64,000 nt of DNA from Cranoglanis bouderius. Its lineage: Eukaryota; Chordata; Actinopteri; Siluriformes; Cranoglanididae. A model generated the notes under the pieces. It ran no database searches and was not told the DNA's origin. It was given only the letters and a program-made list of their open reading frames with translations. Positions 11,391 to 26,955 of this stretch are shown piece by piece. Position 1 is the first letter of the stretch, and the number at the start of each line of letters is the position of its first letter. The position numbers were made by a program, and so were the translations under genes. The stretch covers positions 18,894,074-18,958,073 of the forward strand of contig CM042540.1 in NCBI GenBank assembly GCA_023630585.1, read 5' to 3'.

Positions 11391-12700
11391 TACCATGGCA
11401 TGTTACCATTGTGGTAACATTTTATTTTAAGCTATATATGAAGTTAATTAAGGTTTTGTTATTGGTTTAATAAAGCTCAAAACAGACACATGTAAAAAGT
11501 TAATAATTTGAGCTTAATTATACAAATAACACAACTTTTAGTTAACCCCTTAATTGTGTTCCTTAAACTAAAGTGGTCCCACAATTTCTATGAATTTTCA
11601 TGCAAATTCTTGTCAGCCACCCCATTAATCAGTTGCACTGCCCTATCTCATTAATGAATGTTGATCACACTGGGTATGTTCCTGACTCCTGCTGGAAAAT
11701 TGCAAATTTCCAGGAGCTCTGCTTCTTGTGAGTTCTCATAAAAAATTCTGCTCCTCCTCACAGTTGAGCCGATCTCAGTTCATTACCGGCGACTGACAAA
11801 GCCAAGCTTTCAGCCCTTATCCTGCAGCTCGTAATTAATAATGTAAATGGATAGGAATCTCATGCTCCAAGGGGTTCCAAAGTGCTATAACATTTCCATT
11901 TCTGCACCTCATGTGTGTCAGAGACTGGTTCAGACTGCGCTTTGCTTCCTTTCGTCTTAGCCAGCAGTTCGGAAAATGCCAAAACAATGTCCTTTAGAAT
12001 AAATATTCAGCCAAGAGGGCTGTAAGAGGTCTGCTAAATTAGCTCCAAACCATGGCCTCTGGCTCGCGTCTCCCAAGCATATCTGCTTCCTCATTAAAAA
12101 GATATGCTGTATGTTTTGCTGGATCAATTTGAGCAAATGTGAGGTTTTCTTTCCCCTCTGTGTGCTGGCCACTCTTAGGATATATGAGGTAATAAGTATT
12201 TTTTGGCTGCACTGTCAGGGCTGCAAGTTTGGATATTAGCTTTTTAATTAGATAATAGGTGAAATATTGGGATGTTCTGTCAGCGTCTCAGTATTGCATT
12301 ATGGCCTCACTTCAGGCCACTACTTGGGGCCCATTCAGAGACTAGCCTTCTTTGCTAACAGCCCTCATGAGGAACAATCTGGACTCTCCATTTCCTGATG
12401 CCATCCATCAAATTATCTATCGATCCTCGGCATCTGAAAATTGGACAGGAATCTCTATATAGACTAAGGCCTCTCTGGTTTAATGGGCAATATGAGATGA
12501 TGAGGAGCTCTTCAGACAGAGAATTTGAGGAGAACTCTAGCAATAAAAATAATAAAGACAATAGTGCAGAATGATAACTGTGGGTTTTGTAGGTTGGTGG
12601 CAGAAATATTAACAAACCCAAGACTCTCAACAGTGTGTTTTATCACTGTGGGATGATATGCTTCAGTATAGCTAAAGCATGACTGGGTTAATCAATTATG
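11391..12700. other. Intergenic, low-repeat tract
   Basis: No gene seen. From about 11580 to 12640 there is no recognisable repeat and there are many homeodomain-like TAAT cores and an ATGCAAAT octamer at about 11600. This has the look of conserved non-coding DNA. Confidence 0.45.
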
Positions 12701-12706
12701 TGGCCC

Positions 12707-12810
12707 TGAAGACTTCCTTGTGGTGGAAACATTGCTGTTACAAAGCACTGACACTGGAGACTCCTTCCCTAAATGTGAAATAAATGTCTCCTTACAAAAA
12801 GCTTAAACGT
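12707..12810 (-). repeat. Foldback-family fragment
   Basis: GCACTGACACTGGAGACTCC with flanking TTGTGGTGGAAA and AAATGTCTCCTTACAAAAAG matches, in reverse, the block at 53.40-53.52 kb. Confidence 0.65.
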
Positions 12811-13589
12811 TTATTAGTAGTCTTCGATTATGTGGAATGTCCACCATACGAGTCCTGAGTCTGCCAGTGATTAAAAATTGTTAACATTAATCTTGCCCTG
12901 TTGTTTATTCTTAATTGTGACCCAAAACTCTGTAACTCTAAACCTACTAATTTATTTAAAAGCGCATTAATAGGCAGTTGACTTGTATACGTGAAACAAA
13001 TTAAAACTGCGGCAAGGGCTAAAGTGTCATTCACACATATGATTAGAGATAGACCTTCCAAAACCAAAATACTGCATTCCAAATATTTACTAAAGAATTG
13101 TCAGACTTAATTATGCAGTACTTCACATGCTCAACAAGTTGCAGTGCACTGCTTTGAAATAAAAGAAAATCTGGACATGTTTGTTATTCGTGAAGCTTAG
13201 ACAGCTTCTTACTTTTTTTTTGCTAATAACTCACTGCAAAAAAACAACAACAAAAAAAACAGATTGTGGTTCACTTTTCTGTCCATGATGTGAGAATGAA
13301 AGCATACTCGTGTGATATTTTTGTTTTGGGAGAAGCTGCCAAACTGGTTTGTGTGGGAGGGAATGTGGCTTTTTTTTAAGGCTAATTCAACTTGATGTCT
13401 TTACTCTTTAATGTCATGACGAGTCTCGTGTTTCATTCTATTTGAATACGATCAGACTTGGAATTTTGGAGTGGAGCGGTCAGTCAGAATTCCCACTCAG
13501 AAACTTGGATACGCCACCTTGCATACCAAGATGAACACACTTGACACCTGAAAAATGGTGGTCCCTTTGCACCAACTTCATAAAGCACC
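12811..13589. other. Intergenic, no gene seen
   Basis: AT-rich; open frames are short and without recognisable content. Short A-runs near 13240-13260. Confidence 0.55.
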
Positions 13590-13925
13590 AATTTACTACC
13601 CCCCTGGAAATTTCACTGTACAGGGTGCCTGGTTTGATCCTGAGCTCGACTGGACTGTACATGTGGAGTTTACACGTTCTCCTCAAGTCCGTGTGGGTTT
13701 CCTCCAGGTTCTCCGGTTTCCTCCCACTGCCCAAAAACATCCTGGTAGATGAATTGGTGTGTCTGAATTGCCCCTTGGTGTGAATGAGTATGTGTGGGGT
13801 GCCCCGTGATGGACAGTTCCACCAAGTGTGTATACCCAGTGTATATTCCCAGGATAGGTTCGGGATCCCGCGTGACCCTGACCAGGATAAAACAGTTACT
13901 GAAGATTAATGAATGATCTGTGGGC
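13590..13925 (+). mobile_element. tRNA-derived SINE, common teleost family A
   Basis: Contains a box B-like GGTTTGATCC near 13632, then TGTGGAGTTTACACGTTCTC, GTGGGTTTCCTCCAGG, the GGTGTGTCTGAATTGCC block and a 3' end GTGACCCTGACCAGGATAAA followed by a GAATGAT tail. Only part of the tRNA head remains. Confidence 0.75.
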
Positions 13926-14647
13926 GTCCATGTTTTCCAAAGAAGCTCTGGATAATTGAATGTGGCATAATATGCAAGTTGTTCGTTTGAAAACACCAGC
14001 TACCTTCCTAAAATATAAAAGCACCCCAAGAAGTATGCATGAAAAGAAATCAAAATTTGACTTCTTTATGGAGAAAAATGCCTTGGTTAAGAACTACTGC
14101 CTCAGAGAAAATCACCGCAGCCGTTGTCTCTTTACTAGGCCCATAATACTTGTCCCTCACAATCCCATACGTAGCGCTTCTATCCGCATGAAGGTGACAT
14201 ATTCCCAGACACTCTGTGCCTTGAGCGTGCAGTGATTAATGATTTGCATTAAACTGCCGTGCACGGTGGAGGCTACAAAATCTTGTCCTTTAGGTTTTCT
14301 TTAATTCAGTGATGCAAAATGAGATGAGAATGCTCGAGAATCCCTGTCCACAAATAAATTCATAGCTAACGACTGTTTTGGCTCAATTAGCAACCTGATT
14401 GAAAACGTGGTGTCCTGAACTGACAGCATTACAAGCCACGCTAACAAAAAAAAAAAGCTGATTACAGCGTGCTGAACAATAATTAAGATGTTATAATGGG
14501 CGCGGTGCAGTTAGTCATTACACAGCCATGTGGTGAGGACAGTGCTGCCTGGCAGTTCATCATTCCTGAGGTAAAAAGCTGGAGATGTCTTCTCAACAGG
14601 TGCAACCCTGATCACGCTGATGCTATAAACTTGAGAGCAATAATACA
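13926..14647. other. Low-repeat tract
   Basis: No gene seen. About 14090-14580 lacks repeats, has balanced composition and many ATTA/TAAT cores, suggesting conserved non-coding DNA. The 91-codon frame starting at 13960 is not recognised and is probably chance. Confidence 0.45.
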
Positions 14648-14649
14648 TA

Positions 14650-14825
14650 CAGCCAGGTCCATAAGCATTTAGACAGTGAGACAATTTTCGTCATTTTGCC
14701 TCTGTACACCACCATAATGGATTTGAAATGAAGCAATCAAGATGTGATTGAAGTGTAGACTTTCAGCTTTAATTCAATGGGTTTAACAAAAATATTGCCT
14801 TAACCGTTTAGGAATTACAGCCTAA
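14650..14825 (+). mobile_element. Tc1/mariner terminal repeat, orphan end
   Basis: Begins TA|CAGCCAGGTCCATAAGC at 14650 and continues GACAGTGAGACAATTTTCG, CTCTGTACACCACCA and GTAGACTTTCAGCTTTAATT, a well-known terminal repeat of a fish Tc1-like family. No transposase or opposite end follows. Confidence 0.65.
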
Positions 14826-17519
14826 TTAATTCGCACTTGCTTCTTATTTTTGCAGCAAAACCCAGCAGCCTTCATTGTGTTTTTTTGTCTGTAAAGTGGT
14901 CCCTTACGTAATATGCTGCTTTCTTTAATGACATACAAAAATTTTTCTGTAACATTTAATTTTGTGCTAGAAAACTAATGTTTGGGAATCGAAAAATAGG
15001 GTGCCTAAAATACACAATACATCATGATATCAGTATTATATCATTATATCGCCCAGCCCTACCACTGAGACATGTTTTGAACTTGAAATGCATGCATCTC
15101 TATCCATTCTGTTCCCATCAAAACTTCTTTTGATCTCTCTAGTTCACTCTGGCCTTCAGCTAAATAATTTATATAAATGCATGTGATTAGATAAACGTCA
15201 ACAGAGGATCTACTCCAGAAGCCAAGCTTGTCATGTTTAGAAAACTAGAGTCGATGAACTATAACTTTTTTTAATTTTCATTTTCAAACATTCATTGGCT
15301 CTGCTACAGTATTTTTTCAGGAGCACAGTTCGGTCCAGTGAAATACTTTGCTGGGTCCCCAGCTGATGAGCTCTGGCATAAATAATACCTCAAGTGGCTT
15401 CCAAACTGGGACCTGTGGCCTCTCCATATGACCTCTGCCTACCCTGCTCAACTCCGTTATGAATATATGAATGCCGTATATCAGTGTGTTTGCTGCACTT
15501 GCGAATTACAACAGCTTTGCGTAGCTCATCTGTTTTGGCTCACATTGAAAGGAAACTTTCTAGCCTGAAGGTTTATATTGAAATATCTGTGATGGGTCTA
15601 ATGATTCTGGTCCTAATTTGTAGGTTGATGCTGTATTTTCATGAGAAGCTTCTTTTCTCACTCACCATTTCCAGCGGTCATATTAATGAGAAAGTAGTGG
15701 AGACGTCGAAGCAAACATTAGACCTCGAGATCCAGAATGCGCTGCAGCTGTGTGATACAGGTGCGCCGAGTTATGGCAGGGATTCGGCTCGGCTAGTTAG
15801 CGATCCACGAGACAACTAGCATGTCGTCGTTGATGTCGATATTAGCATGTTAGTTGAGGCTTTGGGAGCTGATTTGTTAGTGTACAGATGAGGAGGTGAG
15901 AGAGCTGGACAGATTAAAAAGACTAAAGTGCATTCTTTAGAGATGTAGAGTTGAACCGAGGGCTGAATCCCGCTGGCACCTCTATCAGCATTTGAACGTT
16001 AACCAAAGAACTAAAAAAGTCAGCTCAGAATCTCATTATAAAATAAATCTTGGACTGCACTGGAGGTCACATGTTAATCATAAAAATGAATATGCAAGTC
16101 ATTCAGGGAGGATTTTTCCTTTAATAATAATCTAATTCATGTTCGGTTTCTCGCTCTTACTTTGACGTGCATGCTATGCATTCACAACCACACACACGCA
16201 CAAATAAGCCCACACTGATTCAGTGCCAGGAGACAGTGCTGCTGCCAAGAGATGGCAAATCAGCAGCGGACACTTGGGTTGGAATCATGCATCTTCGAGG
16301 AAACAGCCGTGACTGTTTTTTTTCCACCAGTGTGATAGCTAAGGGTCAGAGCAGGACGTGCAGCTGAAACCTCAGATTGTTTTGGCTTTTTCTTGTTAAG
16401 AAAAAGTTCTTTCCCCCGCCTAGAACTTCCACTCGGGAAAGGAAAATAGTTTTAATAATGCATAGGCTATTAATCAAACGTGGGCTTCATGCAGTCATGC
16501 ACGTCATTGGGTTGAAAGCAGTGCACCTCGTTTATATCTTCACTTCCCTTTGTTTTTTTCCCCCGCTGAATTAACAAGCTCTCGAAATTTAAACAGAGTA
16601 ATTGACTTTTGCACCTTCGCTGAGGATCAGAGTGATAATGGATCACTTGGAGGTGCTTTAAACCGTACCGACGCATACGGGGAAAAATACATAGGAGTCT
16701 ATCCGTGTGTCGGCCTCGGAAGTGATTTATGCTCAATCTAAGGCTGAAGCGAATAGAGTAGGCCACAGAGGTGCTACACCTAATTCATTCGTTGCTCATT
16801 CCTCACCTCCCGCCTGTGTATGTACTTACCGCCCTGCAAGGCGCCTTTACTGGTTCGAGCGGTTCATTAAGAATGTGTGAGTGATGAATGAGTTCCACAA
16901 CAGGTTTTGCTCATTTGGAGGTTAGGGGCGTATTGATTCCGCTGCACCGTGCCTGTATGGCATGTCAGCATGAATCAGTGTGTGAAATGATGCTCTCCTG
17001 TTTATCATCAAAAGATCTGCGGAGCCCTACAGCCAAATGTAACCTGCCTATGCATACTTCCTAACCCTTTGGAGCTTAAACTGAATGACAGTTTATTATT
17101 ATTATTTTTTTTGTTTCAATTTTTCAAGACATTGGACAACACTCTGACGACTATTTATCATTTCCATTAATTATCAAAGGGCAATTTGGCAATATAAAAT
17201 ATGAATTGCATTTATTGTCTTGCAATATTTATTCTTCAGTAACATATTACAGCTTACCTCTGTGTGCACTGGAGAGATCTCCTATTACAAACAATGCCGC
17301 TGCTCCATTTCAGAAAATCCTAGGCTGACAGTGGATATAGAAAATATTCCCAAGGGGCTGCTCACTGTATCACCACTTTGCTATAATGAAGTGTATTTTC
17401 CCATCTCTCAGAGGCTCTCATGAGATGTCGCTAAATATTATTTCTAATCAGGAAATTTCTAATGAAACCATCACCTCGGGGCTTTATGGCTAATTGGTTA
17501 TAAAGCATTCTGTCAATGA
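14826..17519. other. Intergenic, mostly low-repeat
   Basis: No gene seen. The longest open frame (111 codons at 15484-15819) starts MCLLHLRITTALRSSSV and has no recognised domain. Two stretches, 15500-16120 and 16130-17060, are free of repeats and not AT-extreme; they are candidates for conserved regulatory DNA. Confidence 0.45.
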
Positions 17520-17537
17520 ACACACACACACACACAA

Positions 17538-17619
<82 letters not shown>
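17520..17619. repeat. (CA)/(AT)n microsatellite
   Basis: CA to 17536, then about 78 bases of AT. Confidence 0.97.
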
Positions 17620-17623
<4 letters not shown>

Positions 17624-17870
17624 GCAAGATGCTCAGTAAAACTTATCAGCTAATTTCCATATAAAGCTGCACAAATTGTACAGGAGACTACTATTTTAAT
17701 TTAAATATTTATTTTTTTGTCACAACAAATATTGACTTTGTTTCATTTCCTGCTCTTTATGGTATTTTATTTATTTATTTTTTAACATGTAGAAACATTT
17801 AATTTCATTATTTCGAAGGCATCTTTGCTCTATAGCATTTCTTTGCATGTGCCTAAAACTTTTGCACAGT

Positions 17871-19669
<1,799 letters not shown>

Positions 19670-20045
19670 TCAGTTCCTATCCACTAGGCAGCTGTCCCTC
19701 ATATCACACGACGGCTGCCAACCAGAAAGGGGCAAAGGCTAGCATGTGCTTCCTCCAAGACACATGAAGCCAGCCACCACATCTTTTTGAGCTTCTGCTC
19801 ATGTTGCATCACAGGACAGCATAACACACTCAAGGGGAAGCGCTATCTACACTCTTCCGCATACCTCAGTGTTTGTGTTCACAGACCCAAACTTTTGGTT
19901 AATGTCGGTGTGACTGACAGGAGAGAGTGTAACCCCATCTCATGCAACCAAAGAGCATGGCCAATTTTTGGCTCCTAGCCACGGATGGCTGTGGCATTGA
20001 AAGGGTTTAAACTTGTGATGTCCTGGCGATGGGGCAAATTCTTTT
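19670..20045 (+). mobile_element. SINE-like dispersed repeat C
   Basis: Blocks CGGCTGCCAACCAGAAAGGG, CTTCCTCCAAGACACATGAAG, CCACATCTTTTTGAGCTTCT, AAAGAGCATGGCCAATTTT and GATGGCTGTGGCATTG match a repeat I recall as common in otophysan fish genomes. Its right part resembles an antisense tRNA-like head. Family name not certain. Confidence 0.5.
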
Positions 20046-22344
20046 CTGTTGCACCAGAACTGAGAAAATTGCTCACGCAAGTGTGCAAGGATTAGTCTTG
20101 CAGTCCAGATTTCTTGCTATCAGTAGACTCCGGTTGTTTTTGTCCATCAGGGTGGACAAGAACGACCTACTTTAACAAGAAGAGCTCTTTTGACTGACAT
20201 AAACAACTGTAGTTGGTTGGCTGCATTGCTTGGCATGTAGTGATACGGGTTGGTCCGGTGGAACAGTGGCTAGTGTTGCCGCCTCACAGCTAAAACGTCC
20301 CAGTTCAATCTTGATCTTGGGTTGCTGTCTGTGTGGAATTTCACATACAAATTACTTTTTTTTTTATTTTTTAAATTTTTTTTAACAATGCAGCGACTAT
20401 ATCATGCTCCAGAAAGCTCCTTGACATCAAATGTGTTTCCTTGTTTCCTGGCGCATGGACGTGTCATGACATCCAATGAAGCTGTAAGTGACAAGATTGC
20501 GATAAGGGTGGATTAGCAAGATGAGAGCTGCCAAGTTGAATCAACTTCCTGGGATGCATCATGCAGGTTTGGAGAGAGGGATTAGGGATTTCTGTCCACC
20601 TTTAATGTGGCTCAGCGTAAGCCCAAGCCCTATTCAGTCCAATTTGAACTGATGACCAAAGAATCCTTTTACAATACATGATTTTTGTTTTGTACAAAAG
20701 TTGTACGGCATAAAGCCGTCTTTAGAAAGCGTACTCCACCACCATAATCAAAACACCACTTGAGGGAATATATTTTGGAAGAATCCTGTTCATCACTCCA
20801 GTACAGATCCAGAGACTTGTAGAATTGATGCCAAGCTGTTCTGCTGGCCCAACACCTTACTAAGACGTTTTATGTTGTCTTATCCTTTAATTTGTCAGTA
20901 GTTAATTGGTACATTTAAATGGCACCAGTGAATTGCTCCCATTTATAATGCAATTGGAATTTATTACTTGCACTTTAGTAGAGGGAATAGAAGACTGCAA
21001 ATAGCTCTTTGTTTACATTGGGCTCATCGGTTTAATTTTCACCTTTATATTCTAATCAGTGCTCAGCTCAAATAACTGCTCCATACAGAATAAACATCGT
21101 CCCCTACTGAAACAGTCAGAACCACTCTAAATCTCAGGAGCACAGTCAAACATCCATAACAAGTGAGAACATACTGCGTAGGCTCTGCTCTGGCTTAGTG
21201 GAGGTGTGTGTGGGTGTAAGTGAGCCAGGAGAGGGGAAAGGAGCTGTACACATGTACACTGGAGAAAACACCATGCTTACTTTCTCAGCAAGTGCTAATC
21301 AGGTAGAACAGAAATGAGTGTAGTGTTCTCTGTCCCACTGCGTGGGTTCAGTTCTGCAGGGTTGCTAGGTCTGTGTGACAAAACCAAACTAAAAACAGTT
21401 GGATTTTTCAAAATCTACTCCTGCAAAGCATGTACTAAGCTGTAAAATCATGACTACTGCTGCCAAATATACTGTAATATTTCCAAAGTAACACTTTATG
21501 ATGCCTTTTACATTTTTCCCCCTATAAACATTTCTTAAATGGTCTCATATTAATACATTTCTCTGAGTATGAGTAAACAAATTCACAGCACAAGCACCTT
21601 CATACAGTCGAATCAGTCAACCGTTTTTATTTAATATGCATGTACTATAGGTATAATAACTTATTTCCATTGATATGCCATTTCACCAGGCATTTACTGT
21701 TTGTCCAAAGAAGAAAAAAAAATCTAGCTTGTAGGGAATATGTCACGTCATTATAAAAGTGTTTGTAAGTCTCATTAAAACTCTCAATCATTTTAGTCCC
21801 TCTCACATTCACAGACATCTTCCACACAATCCTGAATTAATTTGTGCTTGTTCTTGACCAGTTCATTCACAGCAGCATCTTGCTGTCAATAGAAAAGACG
21901 CCATCATTGTTTTACAGAGACACTAATCAAGCTGTTATTTTGTCATCTGCTTGTTGTTGATTAAGGCTTGTTTTGAAGAAAATGTGAACGTGCTTCTTCA
22001 CTTCTTACACTTCTGCAATATGGAGGGAGACTTGTGTGCCCAAAAAATCCTTAAACGTTTGATCATTTGCTGTAGGATAAGCTTGAAATAACTAGACATT
22101 ATCTCACTGTAAGCCTAGAAAATGTGCGTGTTTGTTTAGTGTGATGACCTGATTGCATAGGCTTCCTGGATATCATTGACGTTCTCCGCATTTGAAAATT
22201 AAATGAATGAACGCGAAAGGGTCATGTTTTTATTGATATGAAAAAAGCAAGGATTAAAACACTTGGGAGGTGTGCTGTTATATTATTTAAATAGTCATAT
22301 TAACCCGAGATGAACCGGAGATTTTATTACCACCATGTATTTGA
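20046..22344. other. Intergenic; small SINE piece, otherwise nothing recognised
   Basis: A family A SINE head lies at about 20248-20345 (GTGGCTAGTGTTGCCGCCTCA, then TCCCAGTTCAATCTTGATC). The rest is AT-rich with no recognisable coding sequence. Confidence 0.5.
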
Positions 22345-22440
22345 TGCAGAGAAGCAGCCCCATAACATGATGCTCCCACCCCCATGCTTCACTGTGGGTA
22401 TGGTGTTCTTGGGATCATAAGCTCAACATGTCTGGGGATG
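22345..22440 (-). pseudogene. Tc1-like transposase sliver
   Basis: In reverse it encodes PTVKHGG-type sequence followed by SIMLWGCFS, the conserved glycine box between the first and second catalytic Asp of Tc1 transposases. Only about 95 bases remain. Confidence 0.6.
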
Positions 22441-25331
22441 ATTTAATTAATTGATTTTTTTAATGAACATATTTGAACAGAACAATTGGTTTTGTGAACT
22501 TTCCACCTGCATATTTTCGAACCAGTTGTGCTGACAGGGATGATTAAGGTCTTTGCTACAGCTCTGTATCTTTTTCCACTCGCGTATTTAAAATCAAGCA
22601 CTTAATAATATTGTCCCTGGGTACTTTAGGAAGCTGCTTAACCTTCAGCATGATTGCTACTTGTTGGGTGAAATCTTCCCAACAAGTGGCAACGTCTTGA
22701 CACCACTTGACATTTTTTTTTTTTGTTGCAATGTTTATAGCTAGAACTTTTAGGTAACCTTTACAATATCAAAGATTTGTATGAAAAATATGTACAATAC
22801 TCATGTCATTCCTTGAAAACAAGAGACGTGAGTCTATACAAAAAATCAACTTATGTGAGCAAGTGCTATATAATTGTTAAATATGACTAGTTGTTTCCAC
22901 GGTCACTTGCTGTCAGGCATAACATTTGACCTTAAAACTCGTATCAAAATGATCGTAAAAACACCATGCTTGTTTGTTCCATGGTTAACGAAAAGTTTAA
23001 GGTTTTAAAATGCCGGACTTGATTGAGCATGGTAGCAAATCAGCACTTTTCCAGCTTGTGCTTTTCAGATGCAAACTCCTCATCACCTAAATAATGACCT
23101 TGTATGGCGAAATATCTGCTTTAGCTGCTTTAACTGATGATAAATTAGACAGTTTCCTAATAGGGCATCGGTTGTATGAAAACATGTCTCTGAAAGGCTT
23201 TCTAGTGAAGGACCAGAACTGTTATTTTGAACGTTTTATCTTTTCATGGATGAAGCAAGAGGGATAGATTAGTGGGGGCCTTTGTAAAAAGCCCATTGAT
23301 GGTGCTAAAGCTTAATGTTCTTCTCATTTACCATTACTTTTTAGTTTCTTATACATTGTATCCAAATGACACAGAGTAATCTGCTCATTATCCTATCCTA
23401 AATGCAGTCAAGTTTCAAATCACTGAAGAGTTCTCAACAGGAAAGCACGACATTAATTGTCTGCAATTTTCAGCTAATGCAATACTCTCTTGTATTATCA
23501 CAATTTTCCCAACAGCCTTTGCTGGACAGTTATCTGTTGAATTACAGAGTTACAGTGCCTTGCATAAGTATTCACATGGACCTCATGAGGATGTCATGAA
23601 TCTACACAAATTGCCCATTCTATTGAAGTGGATAGAAAAATCCATATAGTTTGCTATATGTTGCTATCAGAAGTCACAATTGGTTGAACAGATAATAACT
23701 TGAAACTGATTAAGAAGCCCTACTGGTGATCTAAAGGAAATGGACTATGCACTCAACCTTGTTACTTGAAATATTTACAATATGAAATATCTGGAATTTT
23801 CCGCAAGTCACAAGTTTAGCAGAAAGTTGCATCATCCAAATTTCCTGAAAATCATGGGAAGAAGAAAATTAAGTTCTCGCATTGTTTAATTCCCCCTTTA
23901 TATTCAATGATATTGAGATATTATCTGACTCGATCACTATTAAGGGACAACACTGTTACCCAAATTCTAAATTAAAGGCAAGTTATTAATAAAAAAAAAG
24001 AAGATTATTTGAAGTAAAAAATTGGAATGGTTTTAATGTCCTCATGCCATTAACATGGATGCTAGTTAACCATATTTTGTGCATTTGCTAATTCTATGCT
24101 AAAACCTCAACCCTGTCACTCATTTAAGAGGAGAATATCAGATAAAAAAAACATAAAAAATGAAATATTGGTTAATACATTTTTAGTTAAATGCATGTTT
24201 TCTTAGAATCAACGTTCAAAAATGATTAATAAATGGCACCCTAATCATGGAGTCACCCACTTACTGTCCTTACTCATTATAAACCTTGGAAAGATAAGTT
24301 TAGGAGTTTGTCATGGCCACCGCTTCAAGACTGTTGGAAAGTGGCCAGGTCTTCCTGGGAAAGTGCGGCCGATGCAATATTGATGTTCAAATATGTTACC
24401 ATGGTTTATGGTCCCAGAGCACTAAAAGCTGCCCAGAGAGCACAGGTTCGACCCTGCAATGATGAATTTATGAGAAGAGACAAATTGGCGTCAATTAAGA
24501 AGCTCTGCCTGGACATCTCCCATTGGTCATAAAAAGTCTTCTGCTTGAAGCACCTTCATATAGCCAGGAAAGTAAACGCAAAGTGCACACAGAACTAACG
24601 GGAAGATTTTACACTGTGTTAAATGGAAACGTGACAGGAGATTAGACGTACGGTATGTTTGTGTGGCATGAATATTTACCTACCATTTAAATGATCCTGT
24701 ATACATGATTTAAAAAAATAGCTTTAATATAATTTCAATCTGAGAGTGTAGTGAATGGTTGTACCATGTGGTGGTGCAAGACACAAGTTTAACAAGAACG
24801 GCTAATGCGTCACTAATGTGAAAGTGCCTCGCTTCACAGACGATAAGCTAACGTCACAAAATTGCATGAATTATCGCTGGCCAGGTTTATAGATATAGTT
24901 TCACGTTTACCAGTAGCTAGCCATTGTGAAAAGCCTAATCCAAGCAAACTTCACTGTTCCTTCCAAAACCACACACTCCTTACATATGCATTCACCAAGC
25001 CTAAGCTAATCACCTAAATTCCAATCCAATTGTGAATTCTGAATATTTACAAAACCTGGGATGCCACTGAGAAACATGTTTTATCCACTCATATTTTAAA
25101 CCAATTGGATGCCACTGTGGCTGAATTCTGGCAAACAACCGAAATATAAAAATTGGTTTTGGTCAAAAGTATGTTTTTCTACCAGTAAATACTTTGACAC
25201 CTCAAGTTTAAGAAACCATATATTTCAAATATATTTCACCAAAACTAGGTGGAAATGGTCTTATTTTCTTATTTACTGTATGTTGGATTACGTGCATAAC
25301 CCTAGTCTGAATACACATAACTTTCACCATG
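22441..25331. other. Intergenic; candidate conserved islands
   Basis: No gene seen. 23000-23400 and 24300-24560 are repeat-free and look constrained (for example AAATAATGACCTTGTATGG near 23090). A bare Tc1-type end, CAGTGCCTTGCATAAGTATTC after TA, is at 23553-23575 with no body attached. Confidence 0.4.
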
Positions 25332-25333
25332 TA

Positions 25334-26953
25334 CAGTATCTCACAAAAGTGAGTACACCCCTCACATTTTTGTAAATATTTTATTATATCTTTTCATGGG
25401 ACAACACTGATGAAATGACAATTTGCTACAATGTAAAGTAGTGAGTGTACAGCTTGTATAACAGTGTAAATTTGCTGTCCCCTCAAAATAACTCAACACA
25501 CAGCCATTAATGTCTAAACCGCTGGCAACAAAAGTGAGTACACCCCTAAGTGAAAATGTCCAAATTGGGCCCAATTAGCCATTTTCCCTCCCCGGTGTCA
25601 TGTGACTCGTTAGTGTTACAAGGTCTCAGGTGTGAATGGGGAGCAGGTGTGTTAAGTCTTGTGTTATCGCTCTCACACTCTCTCATACTGGTCACTGGAA
25701 GTTCAACATGGCACCTCATGGCAAAGAACTCTCTGAGGATCTGAAAAAAAGAATTGTTGCTCTACATAAAGATGGCCTAGGTTATAAGAAGATTCCCAAC
25801 ACCCTGAAACTGAGCTGCAGCACGGTGGCCAAGACCATACAGCGGTTTAACAGGACAGGTTCCACTCAGAACAGGCCTCGCCATGGTCAACCAAAGAAGT
25901 TGAGTGCACGTGCTCAGCATCATATCCAGAGGTTGGCTTTGCAGAATAGACGTATGAGTGCTGTCAGCATTGCTGCAGAGGTTGAAGGGGTGGGGGATCA
26001 GCCTGTCAGTGCTCAGACCATACGCCTCACAATGCATCAAATTGGTCTGCATGGCTGTCATCCCAGAAGGAAGCCTCTTCTAAAGATGATGCACAAGAAA
26101 GCCCGCAAACAGTTTGCTGAAGACAAGCAGACTAAGGACATGGATTACTGCAACCATGTCCTGTGGTCTGATGAGACCAAGATAAACTTATTTGGTTCAG
26201 ATGGTGTCAAGTGTGTGTGGTGGCAACAAGGTGAGGAGTACAAAGACAAGTGTGTCTTGCCTACAGTCAAGCATGGTGGTGGGAGTGTCATGGTCTGGGG
26301 CTGCATGAGTGCTGCCGGCACTGGGAAGCTAATGCCAACATGTACTGTGACATACTGAAGCAGAGCATGATCCCCTCCCTTCGGAAACTGGGCCACAGGG
26401 CAGTATTCCAACATGATAACGACCCCAAACACACCTCCAAGACGACCACTGCCTTGCTAAAGAAGCTGAGGGTAAAGGTGATGGACTACCCAAGCATTTC
26501 TCCAGACCTAAACCTTATTGAGCATCTGTGGGGCATCCTCAGACGGAAGGTGGAAGAGCGTAAGGTCTCTAACATTCACCAGCTCTGTGATGTCATCATG
26601 GGGGAGTGGAAGAGGACTCCAGTGGCAACCTGTGAAGCTCTGGTGAACTCCATGCCCAACAGGGTTAAGGCAGTGCTGGAAACTAATGGTGGCCACACAA
26701 AATATTGATACTTTGGGCCCAATTTGGACATTTTCACTTAGGGGTGTACTCACTTTTGTTGCCAGCGGTTTAGACATTAATGGCTGTGTGTTGAGTTATT
26801 TTGAGGGGACAGCAAATTTACACTGTTATACAAGCTGTACACTCACTACTTTACATTGTAGCAAAGTGTCATTTCATCAGTGTTGTCCCATGAAAAGATA
26901 TAATAAAATATTTACAAAAATGTGAGGGGTGTACTCACTTTTGTGAGATACTG
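25334..26953 (+). mobile_element. Full-length Tc1-like transposon, same family as 1807-3499
   Basis: 1620 bp, flanked by TA at 25332-25333 and 26954-26955. The inverted repeats are about 240 bp (25334-25575 and 26711-26953) and nearly identical, with outer and inner GTGAGTACACCCCT direct repeats in each arm. It has no nested insert, so it gives the reference for locating the SINE in the dtx2 intron copy. Close similarity of the arms suggests fairly recent activity of the family. Confidence 0.95.
25708..26708 (+). pseudogene. Tc1-like transposase with one frameshift
   Basis: ATG at 25708 (MAPHGKELSEDLKKRIVALH). The N-terminal paired-like helix-turn-helix half runs to about residue 115, then LWSDETKINLFG (first Asp) and VKHGGGSVMVWGCMSAAGTG. 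At about 26330 the frame shifts; the second frame carries NANMYCDILKQ, FQHDNDPKHTSK (second Asp), SPDLNLIEHLWG (catalytic Glu, 34 residues later in the DD34E pattern) and NGGHTKY, stopping at 26708. All three catalytic residues survive but not in one frame, so the copy cannot make an intact enzyme. Confidence 0.93.
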
Positions 26954-26955
26954 TA

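Noticed and set aside
15484..15819. 111-codon + frame
   Set aside because: No domain, no splice signals that would make it an exon, and no codon bias visible; probably chance in a repeat-poor tract.
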